A DNA stretch of 24,909 nt. It comes from Gemmatimonadales bacterium UBA2982. GTDB lineage: Bacteria > Gemmatimonadota > Gemmatimonadetes > Longimicrobiales > Gaopeijiaceae. Below are positions 16,527-23,561 of this stretch, in pieces. The position numbers were made by a program, and so were the translations under genes. The DNA lies in assembly GCA_002347035.1 (NCBI GenBank), contig DEAM01000033.1, positions 1 through 24,909 of the forward strand, read 5' to 3'. The notes beneath the pieces were generated by a model. The model was not told the origin of the DNA, did not search any database, and saw only the letters and a list, made by a program, of their open reading frames with translations. How positions within the stretch are numbered: the first letter of the stretch is position 1; every line of letters starts with the position of its first letter.

Positions 16527-17134
16527 GCGTCACCTCCCGTGACCGTAGTACTTTGTGGAATGGGAAGCGCGTCGTAGTAGCCAAAGGGTGCTTCATGGCT
16601 GAGCGAGTCGTCATAACCCACGAGTTCCCAGCCGATCTTGTCATGGTTGCCGCCATGCAGTGGGCTGGCGAAAAACCCCGTGATCGTGTGTGTCCGGACA
16701 AGGTTGAAGAAAGGGGTATCCTCAATCTCAGTCAGGACTTGTAACTGCTGATCATAAATCAGATCGGAGAACTTCGTTACGCTTGGGAAGCGGCGACTGG
16801 CAAGTGCCGATAGTTCCTCCAACCCTCGCGTGTAATCTCCCTGACGCTCTTGGTCAAAGGTGATGAGTGCCCGGTCAATAAAATGCACGATGTGGGCTTC
16901 ACGGGCACCTGGGGTTTGATCGGTAGGGATGATCTGCGCAGTCATTGCGTCAATCTCGGTGGCCTGCTCTCGCGTGAAGAATGCGAAACGCGCCTGCTGC
17001 AATGTTACAGGCTGTTCGGCAGCGTGCTCCGCGGCTGAGAGGATCTGCGGATGGTTAGCCGCAAACCAAGCGCCTCCCAGTCCGACCGCAGACTTTTTGA
17101 GAAACGAGCGTCGGGATTTCCCTTGAGCACCCAT
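16523..17134 (-). CDS. Gluconate 2-dehydrogenase subunit 3 family protein, Tat signal
   Basis: A 203-residue small subunit. SRRSFLKKSAVGLGG near the N-terminus is a canonical twin-arginine signal. The mature part matches the Gluconate_2-dh3 family: FFTREQATEIDAMTAQIIPT, IVHFIDRAL, FFNLVRTHTITGFFASP and GGNHDKIGWELVGY. In known enzymes this subunit accompanies the GMC flavoprotein and carries it through the Tat system. It precedes the GMC gene with a 4-base ATGA overlap, a classical arrangement. The start ATG 17134 has an AGGTAAGG purine stretch upstream. The divergent 17135-17363 gap before it (229 bases) must hold promoters for both directions; a TCATCA/TGATGA 6-bp inverted repeat lies there at 17248-17265. 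Confidence 0.9.
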   Translation of the reverse strand: MGAQGKSRRSFLKKSAVGLGGAWFAANHPQILSAAEHAAEQPVTLQQARFAFFTREQATEIDAMTAQIIPTDQTPGAREAHIVHFIDRALITFDQERQGDYTRGLEELSALASRRFPSVTKFSDLIYDQQLQVLTEIEDTPFFNLVRTHTITGFFASPLHGGNHDKIGWELVGYDDSLSHEAPFGYYDALPIPQSTTVTGGDA

Positions 17135-17247
17135 AAAGCCTTACCTCACGTGTTTTGGAGCAGGGTCGCACAAGGGCCAGAGTATGAAGGCCTTTGGTTG
17201 GAGACAAGGACCGGAGTGAGCTCGGAGCAGGCTGTGCTAGCTGATAA

Positions 17248-17265
17248 TCATCACGAAACTGATGA
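17248..17265. promoter_or_regulatory. Inverted repeat TCATCA-N6-TGATGA in divergent region
   Basis: A perfect 6-bp inverted repeat (17248-17253 and 17260-17265, 6-base centre) sits about 100 bases before the synthetase GTG and 115 bases upstream of the subunit-3 ATG. Its place between divergent operons fits an operator, but 6-bp dyads arise by chance and no regulator gene is adjacent. Confidence 0.25.
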
Positions 17266-17363
17266 GTGCATTGGCTAGTCGTGATTCCTGCTTCCCTCTC
17301 CGACCTTGCAAACGACCTCGGCGCCCGAGAACCTTCCCGCCTTTATCGGAGGGGGAGGGTCAG

Positions 17364-19277
17364 GTGAATCTTGCCTCGGCAAAGGTCATGAAATTGGTCG
17401 AGGAGGGCTTCGAGGATCCGGAGGGGTTCTGGGAGCAGGCTGCTCTGGAACTACCGTGGTTCCGCATGTGGGACCGCGTCTACGAACCACACGAGCCATC
17501 CTTCCGCTGGTTTGTAGGTGCAGAAACGAATATTGCCCATAATGCGTTGGACCATCATGTCGCCCAGGGACATGGTCAACGAGATGCGTTGGTTTACTTC
17601 AACGAGCGTGCCGAACGGGTGACGTTCACATACGCTCAGATGCTCGATGAAGTGAACAGGGTCGCAGCCGCATTGCGAGCTCTAGGAATTGAAAAAGGTG
17701 ATCGGGTCACGCTTTCAATGCCGACCTGTCCCGAGGCGGTGATGTTGATGCTGGCGTGCGTACGTATCGGCGCAATCCACTCGGTGATCTTTGCCGGTTT
17801 CGGCGCGCAGGCCCTCGCCGATCGGATTTTGGCAAGTGGCTCTCGAGTGGTGTTCACAGCTGACATCACGTATCGACGCGGCAAGGAGATCCCGCTTAAG
17901 CCTCTAGTCGACGACGCGTTGAGATCGGTCGGTGGGCTTGTAGAGAATGTGGTCGTTTTGCAGAGAGCGAGTGCTCCGATATCACTGTTTCCAGACCGGG
18001 ACATCCCGTGGGATGCTTTCCTCGCTGGTTCAGAAGGTCATTCAGGAGACTGGGTGGCTATGGAAGCCAATGAACCGGCATTCATTCTGGCGACCTCTGG
18101 TACCACCGCCAAACCAAAGCTGGCGGTTCACACGCACGGTGGATATCAGGTGCATGTTGCTTCAATGGGGCGTTGGTGCTTCGGTCTGGAGCCGACCGAT
18201 GTATGGTGGGCGACCTCCGATATTGGGTGGATTGTAGGCCATAGCTACATGGTCTATGGCCCGATGCTCATAGGGTGCACGACCGTCGTGTTCGAGGGTG
18301 CGCTCGATTATCCAGAGCCTGAAGGAAATTGGCGCACCGCAGTCGAAGATTTTGGGGTTACAGGGATCTTCACTTCGCCCACGGCGATCAGGGCATTAAT
18401 GCGTTACGGCGATGAGCCGTTAGGAAGTGTCAATCACTCGAAGCTCGAGCGGATTGTGTCCGCCGGTGAGGTGCTCAATGCACCGGCGTGGGATTGGCTA
18501 CAAAACACCATCCTGGAAGGGCAGGTACCTGTGATAGACCACATGTGGCAGACTGAGACGAGTGGGCCCGTGTTCGGTAATCCTTACGGTATCGAAGTAC
18601 TTCCCATCAAGCCCGGATCGGCAACCATACCCTTGCCTGGAATCCATGCAGGGGTAGTTCGACCCGACGGTACTCCATGCGACGTAGGGGAACCAGGAAT
18701 CATGGTACTCAAAAGACCGTTTCCTGGTCTCACGGCGTCCCTATGGGGGGAGCCTGAGCGGTATGGACATGATTACTGGGAGAAGATTCCCGGACTCTAC
18801 TACAGCGGTGATTCAGCACATATAGACGAGGATGGTTACTTCTGGTTTGCTGGGCGAGCTGATGAGATCATTAAAATCGCAGCACACCGGCTGGGAACGA
18901 TCGAGGTAGAGAGTGCCTGCTTGAAACATCCCGCGGTTGCTGAGTGCGGAGTCGTTGGCAGGCCAGACGAGACCCGGGGTGAAGTGATTGCCGGATTCGT
19001 TGTCCTCAAAAATGATCAGACCCCATCGGACGAACTACGCCAAGAGATTATCATCAAGGTCCGACATGAGCTTGGGCCGATTGCTGTTATCGGAGAGCTG
19101 AACTTCGTTTCTATGCTTCCCAAGACTAGAAGCGGGAAGATTATGCGTCGGGTTTTGAAGGCAGTCGTAACGGGCCAAGATCCCGGTGACATAACGACCA
19201 TCGAAGACGAAGGTTCTGTCGAGGAGGCTCGCCAAGCGTGGCGGCAAATGAAAGATGAAATGGGGGGAGGGGCGTGA
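17364..19277 (+). CDS. Short-chain acyl-CoA synthetase (acetyl/propionyl/acrylyl-CoA synthetase-like)
   Basis: A 637-residue AMP-forming ligase of the ACS family that activates a short acid with ATP and CoA. The P-loop reads TSGTTAKPKL (244-253), the A5 motif is MWQTE (394-398), the hinge/A8 region is KIAAHRLGTIEVE and the catalytic lysine is K592 in RSGKIMRR. W395 sits where Salmonella Acs has W414, which limits that pocket to acetate/propionate-size acids. Spacings from this Trp to the GHR-type motif and on to the Lys also match Acs. Two conserved glycines are replaced: A249 in the P-loop and A507 in GHR. The start is GTG 17364 with a very strong GGGGGAGGG; an ATG 34 codons upstream encodes only basic low-complexity sequence. 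The stop overlaps acuI (GTGA), which suggests acrylate or a related three-carbon acid as substrate. Confidence 0.87.
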   Translation: MNLASAKVMKLVEEGFEDPEGFWEQAALELPWFRMWDRVYEPHEPSFRWFVGAETNIAHNALDHHVAQGHGQRDALVYFNERAERVTFTYAQMLDEVNRVAAALRALGIEKGDRVTLSMPTCPEAVMLMLACVRIGAIHSVIFAGFGAQALADRILASGSRVVFTADITYRRGKEIPLKPLVDDALRSVGGLVENVVVLQRASAPISLFPDRDIPWDAFLAGSEGHSGDWVAMEANEPAFILATSGTTAKPKLAVHTHGGYQVHVASMGRWCFGLEPTDVWWATSDIGWIVGHSYMVYGPMLIGCTTVVFEGALDYPEPEGNWRTAVEDFGVTGIFTSPTAIRALMRYGDEPLGSVNHSKLERIVSAGEVLNAPAWDWLQNTILEGQVPVIDHMWQTETSGPVFGNPYGIEVLPIKPGSATIPLPGIHAGVVRPDGTPCDVGEPGIMVLKRPFPGLTASLWGEPERYGHDYWEKIPGLYYSGDSAHIDEDGYFWFAGRADEIIKIAAHRLGTIEVESACLKHPAVAECGVVGRPDETRGEVIAGFVVLKNDQTPSDELRQEIIIKVRHELGPIAVIGELNFVSMLPKTRSGKIMRRVLKAVVTGQDPGDITTIEDEGSVEEARQAWRQMKDEMGGGA

Positions 19278-20260
19278 GTAAGTTTGATGCGTACAGGATC
19301 TTTGAAGATAAAGGGAATGTTGAGGGCCAGGTTGTTAAGACGACCATAGACGAACTAAGCCCAGGCGAAGTCGTCATCCGCACGGCCTATTCCAGTGTGA
19401 ATTACAAGGACGCGCTAGCTGCTACTGGCGCCGGGAAAATTATTCGGAGCTTTCCTCTAATTGGGGGCATCGACCTAGCTGGGTCGGTGGTTTCTAGCAC
19501 GGCACCGGGATTTGCTGAGGGCGACGCAGTGGTCGTGATGGGCTACGATCTGGGGGTCAGTCACGACGGGGGATACGCTGAGCTCGCGAGGGTGCCAGCA
19601 GATTGGGTTCTACCGATCCCCGAGGGGCTCTCCGCATACGAGGTCATGGCGATCGGCACGGCTGGTTTCACTGCGGCGCAATCGATTGTCCAACTAGAGC
19701 ATAATGGCCTCAGGCCGGGTCAGGGCTCAGTAATCGTCACAGGAGCTACTGGTGGTGTGGGGAGTGTGGCGGTAGAGCTTCTCGCCGGGCTGGGTTACCA
19801 CGTCACAGCTTTGACTGGGAAGGATGACCAGCACGACCACCTGAGATCGTTAGGTGCTACAGAAGTGCTTTCCCGCCATGATCTTGAAATAGGTACCCGC
19901 CCCTTGGAGAAGTCTACGTGGGCCGGTGCGGTCGATGTGGTGGGTGGTGATATCCTCGCGTGGCTCACACGCACTCTGAAGTATGGCGGTGGTATCGCAA
20001 GCTCTGGCCTTACAGCGGGCACAAATCTCAATACAACGGTCATGCCTTTCATTTTGAGGGGCGTGAATCTTTTAGGAATCGATTCTGCCGCGTGTCCGCT
20101 AGATCGACGTCGTGAAATATGGAAGCGGCTCGCAACTGATATGAAGCCGACCGAACTCTTCGATGTGGCCCAGAAGATTGATTTGAGTGGGCTTCGCGAG
20201 GCTTTTTCGACACTGCTGGATGGGGAAGCGCGGGGTAGGATTGTCGTGCAGTTCGCTTAG
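19274..20260 (+). CDS. acuI: Acrylyl-CoA reductase (NADPH), YhdH/AcuI family
   Basis: A 328-residue medium-chain reductase without structural or catalytic zinc cysteines. SSVNYKDALAATGAGKI (from residue 40) is the YhdH/AcuI signature and TGATGGVGSVAVELL (156-170) is the dinucleotide-binding loop. Characterised family members reduce acryloyl-CoA to propionyl-CoA with NADPH, in acrylate/DMSP and 3-hydroxypropionate metabolism, and protect against toxic acryloyl-CoA. The start is GTG with GGGGGGAGGGG just upstream inside the synthetase gene, and the two genes overlap by 4 bases (GTGA), so the pair is made together. The neighbouring synthetase would supply the CoA ester. A more general quinone-oxidoreductase role is the alternative. 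Cytoplasmic; no signal. Confidence 0.88.
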   Translation: MSKFDAYRIFEDKGNVEGQVVKTTIDELSPGEVVIRTAYSSVNYKDALAATGAGKIIRSFPLIGGIDLAGSVVSSTAPGFAEGDAVVVMGYDLGVSHDGGYAELARVPADWVLPIPEGLSAYEVMAIGTAGFTAAQSIVQLEHNGLRPGQGSVIVTGATGGVGSVAVELLAGLGYHVTALTGKDDQHDHLRSLGATEVLSRHDLEIGTRPLEKSTWAGAVDVVGGDILAWLTRTLKYGGGIASSGLTAGTNLNTTVMPFILRGVNLLGIDSAACPLDRRREIWKRLATDMKPTELFDVAQKIDLSGLREAFSTLLDGEARGRIVVQFA

Positions 20261-20335
20261 CATTGCAGTCCCACAAGAAGACGCTGATCCGCGTTGTTCA
20301 CTCGCCGTCTATTAAATAACTAGAGCCCAGGTGCC

Positions 20336-20965
20336 TTGAGGAAATTCCATCTATCGAGGTGGTCGCTAGCTGCATTCATTGCTCTGTCCCTTGCAGCATG
20401 CAGCCAGGGAGGTATGGGCCCAGATATCGTATACGGCGAGGGTCCCGTCGCGGGCCGGTATAACCTCGTCACAGTCCATGGCGTGGAGTGGCCTCTTCAC
20501 GATCGAACCTTGCCTGCGCTCCTCACCAGTACAGGCTGGTATCGTTTTGCGAAGGCTGACTCGAATTGCTGTGATTCTATCTCTGCCAAGATTTATCTGA
20601 ACCAGAATTATGCGACCGGCAGTGACCGGGCCACATACATTGAGATTTTTGATGGTTCAAGTTCAGGATCCCCCGCTAACAAGTGCTATACAAGCGTAAG
20701 TATCAACTATAGAGATTCCGTGAATGATGAGTTGATCGATCCGATACTTGGAGATGAGGTGGGGCCAGTTACCGAGCGCATGATTTGTTCATGGGAGAAG
20801 GTCGGTCCCAGTATCAACCTTGCTAGACCAGAAAATGTCTCGGTGATCGGTACGATATGGTCCGACTATTTCTCGCTCACGGCCACACATTCGGGTGACA
20901 GCCTTAAGATGGTGGTTCCAAGGATGTCGCCGGCCCGCTACGTGACTATGGTTTTCGAACGCTAA
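20336..20965 (+). CDS. Orphan lipoprotein
   Basis: A 209-residue lipoprotein precursor: basic start, hydrophobic stretch and lipobox SLAAC (C22). I recognise no domain. The mature part begins with a GRYNLVTVHGVEWPL strand pattern, which resembles small secreted beta-barrel or lipocalin-like proteins frequent in Gemmatimonadota (impression only). It has four further cysteines (a CC pair, KCY and ICSW) that could form disulfides, and many Thr/Ser/Tyr residues. The start is TTG at 20336; no other start keeps the whole signal peptide, although the upstream purine signal is weak. It lies 75 bases after acuI on the same strand with no clear terminator between them, so co-transcription is possible, without obvious functional relation. 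Convergent with the NHL-cupin operon. Confidence 0.72.
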   Translation: MRKFHLSRWSLAAFIALSLAACSQGGMGPDIVYGEGPVAGRYNLVTVHGVEWPLHDRTLPALLTSTGWYRFAKADSNCCDSISAKIYLNQNYATGSDRATYIEIFDGSSSGSPANKCYTSVSINYRDSVNDELIDPILGDEVGPVTERMICSWEKVGPSINLARPENVSVIGTIWSDYFSLTATHSGDSLKMVVPRMSPARYVTMVFER

Positions 20966-20969
20966 ACGG

Positions 20970-20996
20970 CAGCCGAATCTTCACTGCGGTTGGCTG
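20970..20996. terminator. Weak hairpin between convergent genes
   Basis: CAGCCGAA (20970-20977) pairs with TTGGCTG (20990-20996) with one bulged G and a 12-base loop, in the 38-base space between the convergent lipoprotein (plus) and small membrane protein (minus). A two-way terminator is plausible; there is no T-tract. Confidence 0.3.
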
Positions 20997-21003
20997 GGCC
21001 CGG

Positions 21004-21144
21004 CTAGAAGACAATTTCAAAGATGAGGACCACTAAGAACAAGCCGATTGTCGCGAAAGTAACGAGAAGAACGATCTTGGTTGCGATAGATAGCTCGTCG
21101 AGCCAGGACTCTTCCTCGGGGCGTTGTTCGTCACGCTCTTGCAT
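21004..21144 (-). CDS. 46-residue single-pass membrane protein
   Basis: A short gene read directly on the minus strand: ATG at 21144, TAG at 21004-21006. The N-terminal half is highly charged (MQERDEQRPEEESWLDELS), followed by one transmembrane helix (about residues 22-42: TKIVLLVTFATIGLFLVVLI) and the short tail FEIVF. It begins 23 bases after the stop of the cupin gene and ends where the convergent lipoprotein gene ends, so it fills the gap as the last gene of the NHL-cupin operon. The clean split between an acidic head and a hydrophobic helix argues that it is real; the ribosome site is only moderate (GGA about 12 bases upstream). An in-frame CTG five codons upstream is another possible start. 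Function unknown; probably an inner-membrane helper peptide. Confidence 0.65.
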   Translation of the reverse strand: MQERDEQRPEEESWLDELSIATKIVLLVTFATIGLFLVVLIFEIVF

Positions 21145-21167
21145 TTGCTCGTATTCCAGGTTGTCGG

Positions 21168-21638
21168 TCAGTCCACAAAGTTGAAATCGGCTGGCCCGTC
21201 CCGTTTCACAAGGATAACCAGTTCGGTGTCACCGTCCGGGACGTCCCACGAATGATTCAGCTTTGCCGGGATAACGATATACGATCCTGGGCTGAGTTCG
21301 TGACTGTCCTCGCCGAGTACGATCGTTCCCTTGCCGCTTAGCACGACCACGTATTCGGCATGGGTGTGCCAGTGAAGGTCGAAGTGAGAGCCTGCCGGAA
21401 ATCTCGAGAAATAAGAGGGCCCGCCATGCTCCGGGTGCACGCCGAGTTGAGATGTGCGAACACCACTAGGGAATTGGGGTGAGTTGCCGGGCGGTCCCCA
21501 TTCAGCGTCTTGAATGTTGATGACCTGTGCTGCCTGCTCCTGGGTCTGTGCCTGGATGTTCTTGGTAAAAATGGCCATAAAGCTGAGCGCTAATAGGCTG
21601 CATCCGAGCACACCCACGGTGATTCCGGTCTTTTTCAT
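21168..21638 (-). CDS. Secreted cupin (ChrR-type) protein
   Basis: A 156-residue protein with a hydrophobic N-terminal signal or anchor (9-24) and a likely cleavage after QAQ near residue 31. One cupin barrel follows with a full metal set: H89 and H91 (LHWHTHAEY), E95 and H129 (IPAKLNHSW). The composition resembles ChrR-type cupins seen next to secreted enzymes, but this copy has no anti-sigma half. The start is ATG 21638 with AGGAG at a good distance; a TTG one codon earlier would sit too close to the ribosome site. It follows the NHL protein gene by 14 bases, so the two are co-translated, and a small membrane protein gene follows. Likely a periplasmic metal cupin with dioxygenase-type or binding role; substrate unknown. 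Confidence 0.85.
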   Translation of the reverse strand: MKKTGITVGVLGCSLLALSFMAIFTKNIQAQTQEQAAQVINIQDAEWGPPGNSPQFPSGVRTSQLGVHPEHGGPSYFSRFPAGSHFDLHWHTHAEYVVVLSGKGTIVLGEDSHELSPGSYIVIPAKLNHSWDVPDGDTELVILVKRDGPADFNFVD

Positions 21639-21652
21639 CAAGCGCTCCTGAA

Positions 21653-22750
21653 TCAGGGATCGATGTAGCGGAAGTAGCGCTTTACGGCCCTCGGCCCCAC
21701 TTCTGCGGTGTAGATGATGCCGTCTACGTCTGCCACGACGCCTTCACCACCACTGCTACCTCTAAGCGGTCCATTATTGGCGTCTGCGGGATCAGGTATG
21801 AACGCCCAAACTTCTCCAGTCTGCGCACTTCCTATGCGGATGCCTCGCGTAATATCGCCGCGCCCCTGGGATTGATTCGATTCAGAATCGACGCCGTAAA
21901 GAACGTCATTTTGATCGATATAGATTCCACTGAGACGGCTGAACTGGTCCCATTCGTTAAGGAAGTTGCCCTGCTGATCGAAGATCTGAATGCGGCCATT
22001 TCCTCGGTCAGCCACGAAGAGACGGCCCTGCGAGTCCATCGCGAGCCCGTGGGGTGTATCAAACTGTCCAGGTGCCGATCCGGCTTCTCCCCACGACATG
22101 ATAAAGTTCCCGCCAGCATCGAATTTCATGATGCGAGCATTACTGTCGCCACCATGTCCATCTGCGACGAAGATGTCTCCGTTAGGTGCTGTATGGACGT
22201 CCGACGGCATGTTGAAATGCCGCTCATCGTTGCCTGTCTCGCCGGGAACGCCGAGTCGTAAAAGGATCTCACCTTCTGGGCTGAACTTCACGATTTGATG
22301 GCCCTTGGTGTCGCCAGCACCACCTCCGACGAACGGGGCGTCGGTGACCCAGATATTGCCTTCGCTATCTACGTGGAAGCCGTGTGGTAGAGAAAATATG
22401 CCACCACCAAAACTCTTAACGAGGATTCCGTCGGGGTTGAATTTCAGGACGACCGGAAGATCGGATTCGGCACATGTGCGGGGCGTGTACCTTGGATTCA
22501 AGGAATCCGTGCCACAGCGCTCGGCGACCCAGATCGACTTGCCGTCGGGATCGAGGTCGATAGCGCTTGTGGCCCCCCAATGTCTGCCTACCGGCATCTT
22601 GGCCCAGCCATCGATTGGCATGTATGGGTTGGGTAGATCGTTGCTGGCCGGGAAGCTGGCCTGAGCATTGAGTGCGTCAGAGCCCAAGGCTACAAGGGCA
22701 GCCGCCAGAGTCAGGCTGTAAAAGGCTTTATTCGGACTTGTGATCATCAT
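21653..22750 (-). CDS. Secreted NHL-repeat beta-propeller protein
   Basis: A 365-residue exported protein with a signal peptide (1-30). The rest is a six-bladed NHL-type propeller: repeats with LPHGFHVDSEGNIWVTDA, MPSDVHTAPNGDIFVADG, TPHGLAMDSQGRLFVADRG and GRIQIFDQQGNFL. The histidine placement (PHGF.., SDVH, PHGL) resembles the peptidyl-alpha-hydroxyglycine alpha-amidating lyase-like propellers often annotated in bacteria, whose real substrates are unknown. C80 and C93 may form a disulfide (ERCG, RTCAES). Either of two ATGs (22750 or 22747) may be used; GGAG lies 4 to 7 bases before them. It is the first gene of a minus-strand operon with the ChrR-type cupin and the 46-residue membrane protein. 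A calcium- or metal-dependent lactonase/lyase role or a pure binding role are both possible. Confidence 0.87.
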   Translation of the reverse strand: MMITSPNKAFYSLTLAAALVALGSDALNAQASFPASNDLPNPYMPIDGWAKMPVGRHWGATSAIDLDPDGKSIWVAERCGTDSLNPRYTPRTCAESDLPVVLKFNPDGILVKSFGGGIFSLPHGFHVDSEGNIWVTDAPFVGGGAGDTKGHQIVKFSPEGEILLRLGVPGETGNDERHFNMPSDVHTAPNGDIFVADGHGGDSNARIMKFDAGGNFIMSWGEAGSAPGQFDTPHGLAMDSQGRLFVADRGNGRIQIFDQQGNFLNEWDQFSRLSGIYIDQNDVLYGVDSESNQSQGRGDITRGIRIGSAQTGEVWAFIPDPADANNGPLRGSSGGEGVVADVDGIIYTAEVGPRAVKRYFRYIDP

Positions 22751-22895
22751 ACAGCTCCAAAAAGCAGGGGGCCTGAACAGATGATAAGCGGCTGAAGGAT
22801 GGGGCGCACGAGGAGCGAGCTAGCCGATTTTCTTCGTTAAAACGTCCGGTCTATCTAGAGCCACCTCATTCTGCGCCGTTTGGTTGGGTATACTC

Positions 22896-23396
22896 CTACC
22901 CTTGATTGAATCCCAGCCTGAAAAACACGTTGGAAAGTTGTGTCACACAGGTCTGTACCAAAAGCTGATCTGGCAGTCTGTCGGAATCGATGGTAAGGAA
23001 AGTCAGGGCTTCGTACATCTCGGTAGCCGCGAGCCGCGTATGATCCCAGAACGACACCTCTGCATGGATTCCTACGTTCGCTCCCCCGGCGAGTTCCGGC
23101 TGCCAATCGACTGCCGTGCATTCTCCCACGACCGAGCTTTCCGTGGCATCGAACTCCGAGATCTCCCAGACTCGACGTACTCCTATATTGCGGAGTTCGT
23201 CGACCAGCGCGGCATCTAGTCGTGACTGGTCACCAGTCTGCGGAGATCCCCGGACGAGTTGCACGACTGCGTCACGATCAGGCACCATCGCAAGCCAGGC
23301 CCAACCGTCGATATCATCACGCAGCACGAACTGACCTTCGACCGACTGTGGCACGAGCGCTACAGTAACAGCCAGGGCCAAAAGCAACCGTCTCAT
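22896..23396 (-). CDS. Orphan secreted protein
   Basis: A 166-residue protein with a compact signal peptide (MRRLLLALAVTVALVPQSVEG). I recognise no family. The mature part is of mixed alpha/beta character, with two clear cysteines (VVGECTAVDW and LLVQTCVTQLSN) and many acidic residues; the region GANVGIHAEVSFWDHTRLA looks like a pair of beta strands. The start chosen is ATG 23396 with an AGGTG seven bases upstream. A longer frame to 23495 adds 33 residues without a plausible signal of their own and lies in the divergent promoter region. It is alone on its strand, 145 bases upstream of the NHL gene (22751-22895 holds no gene), and divergent from the cytochrome c / PQQ dehydrogenase genes. Confidence 0.7.
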   Translation of the reverse strand: MRRLLLALAVTVALVPQSVEGQFVLRDDIDGWAWLAMVPDRDAVVQLVRGSPQTGDQSRLDAALVDELRNIGVRRVWEISEFDATESSVVGECTAVDWQPELAGGANVGIHAEVSFWDHTRLAATEMYEALTFLTIDSDRLPDQLLVQTCVTQLSNVFFRLGFNQG

Positions 23397-23427
23397 AGGC
23401 ACACCTGATCCCAGGGTGAGGAGAGAA

Positions 23428-23465
23428 GTTGCGCAACATGTGGGTGTTGCAATAGAGCCGGCAAC
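23428..23465. promoter_or_regulatory. Cluster of GTTGC/GCAAC half-sites in divergent promoter
   Basis: Four half-sites occur within 38 bases: a perfect 10-bp palindrome GTTGCGCAAC (23428-23437), then GTTGC (23446-23450) and GCAAC (23461-23465), the last two making a dyad with a 10-base centre. A GCAACA/TGTTGC stem (23433-23450) overlaps them. The cluster lies in the 165-base region between the orphan secreted protein and the cytochrome c gene, where a regulator for either side would bind. No regulator is encoded nearby. Confidence 0.35.
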
Positions 23466-23561
23466 AGCCCGGTAGATTGTTCGAGATGGCCCCAAGGACC
23501 GGTCGAATCTAGTTTCGGCAGGGTTACAGCTTAAGTGATCCGATCTCAGGGAGACCGGGAC

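Noticed and set aside
17262..17363. 34-residue N-terminal extension of the acyl-CoA synthetase
   Set aside because: Basic, Pro/Arg-rich sequence unlike the family, and the strong GGGGGAGGG at 17351-17359 points to the GTG at 17364.
21872..22298. Plus-strand open frames of 102-129 residues opposite the NHL gene
   Set aside because: Antisense to a well-supported propeller gene; composition not protein-like.
22885..22900. GGGTA/TACCC hairpin at the end of the orphan secreted protein gene
   Set aside because: Only 5 bp, overlaps the stop codon, and no T-tract follows; too weak to call a terminator.
23397..23495. Longer start for the orphan secreted protein
   Set aside because: The extra 33 residues bury the clear signal peptide inside the protein and occupy the divergent promoter region.
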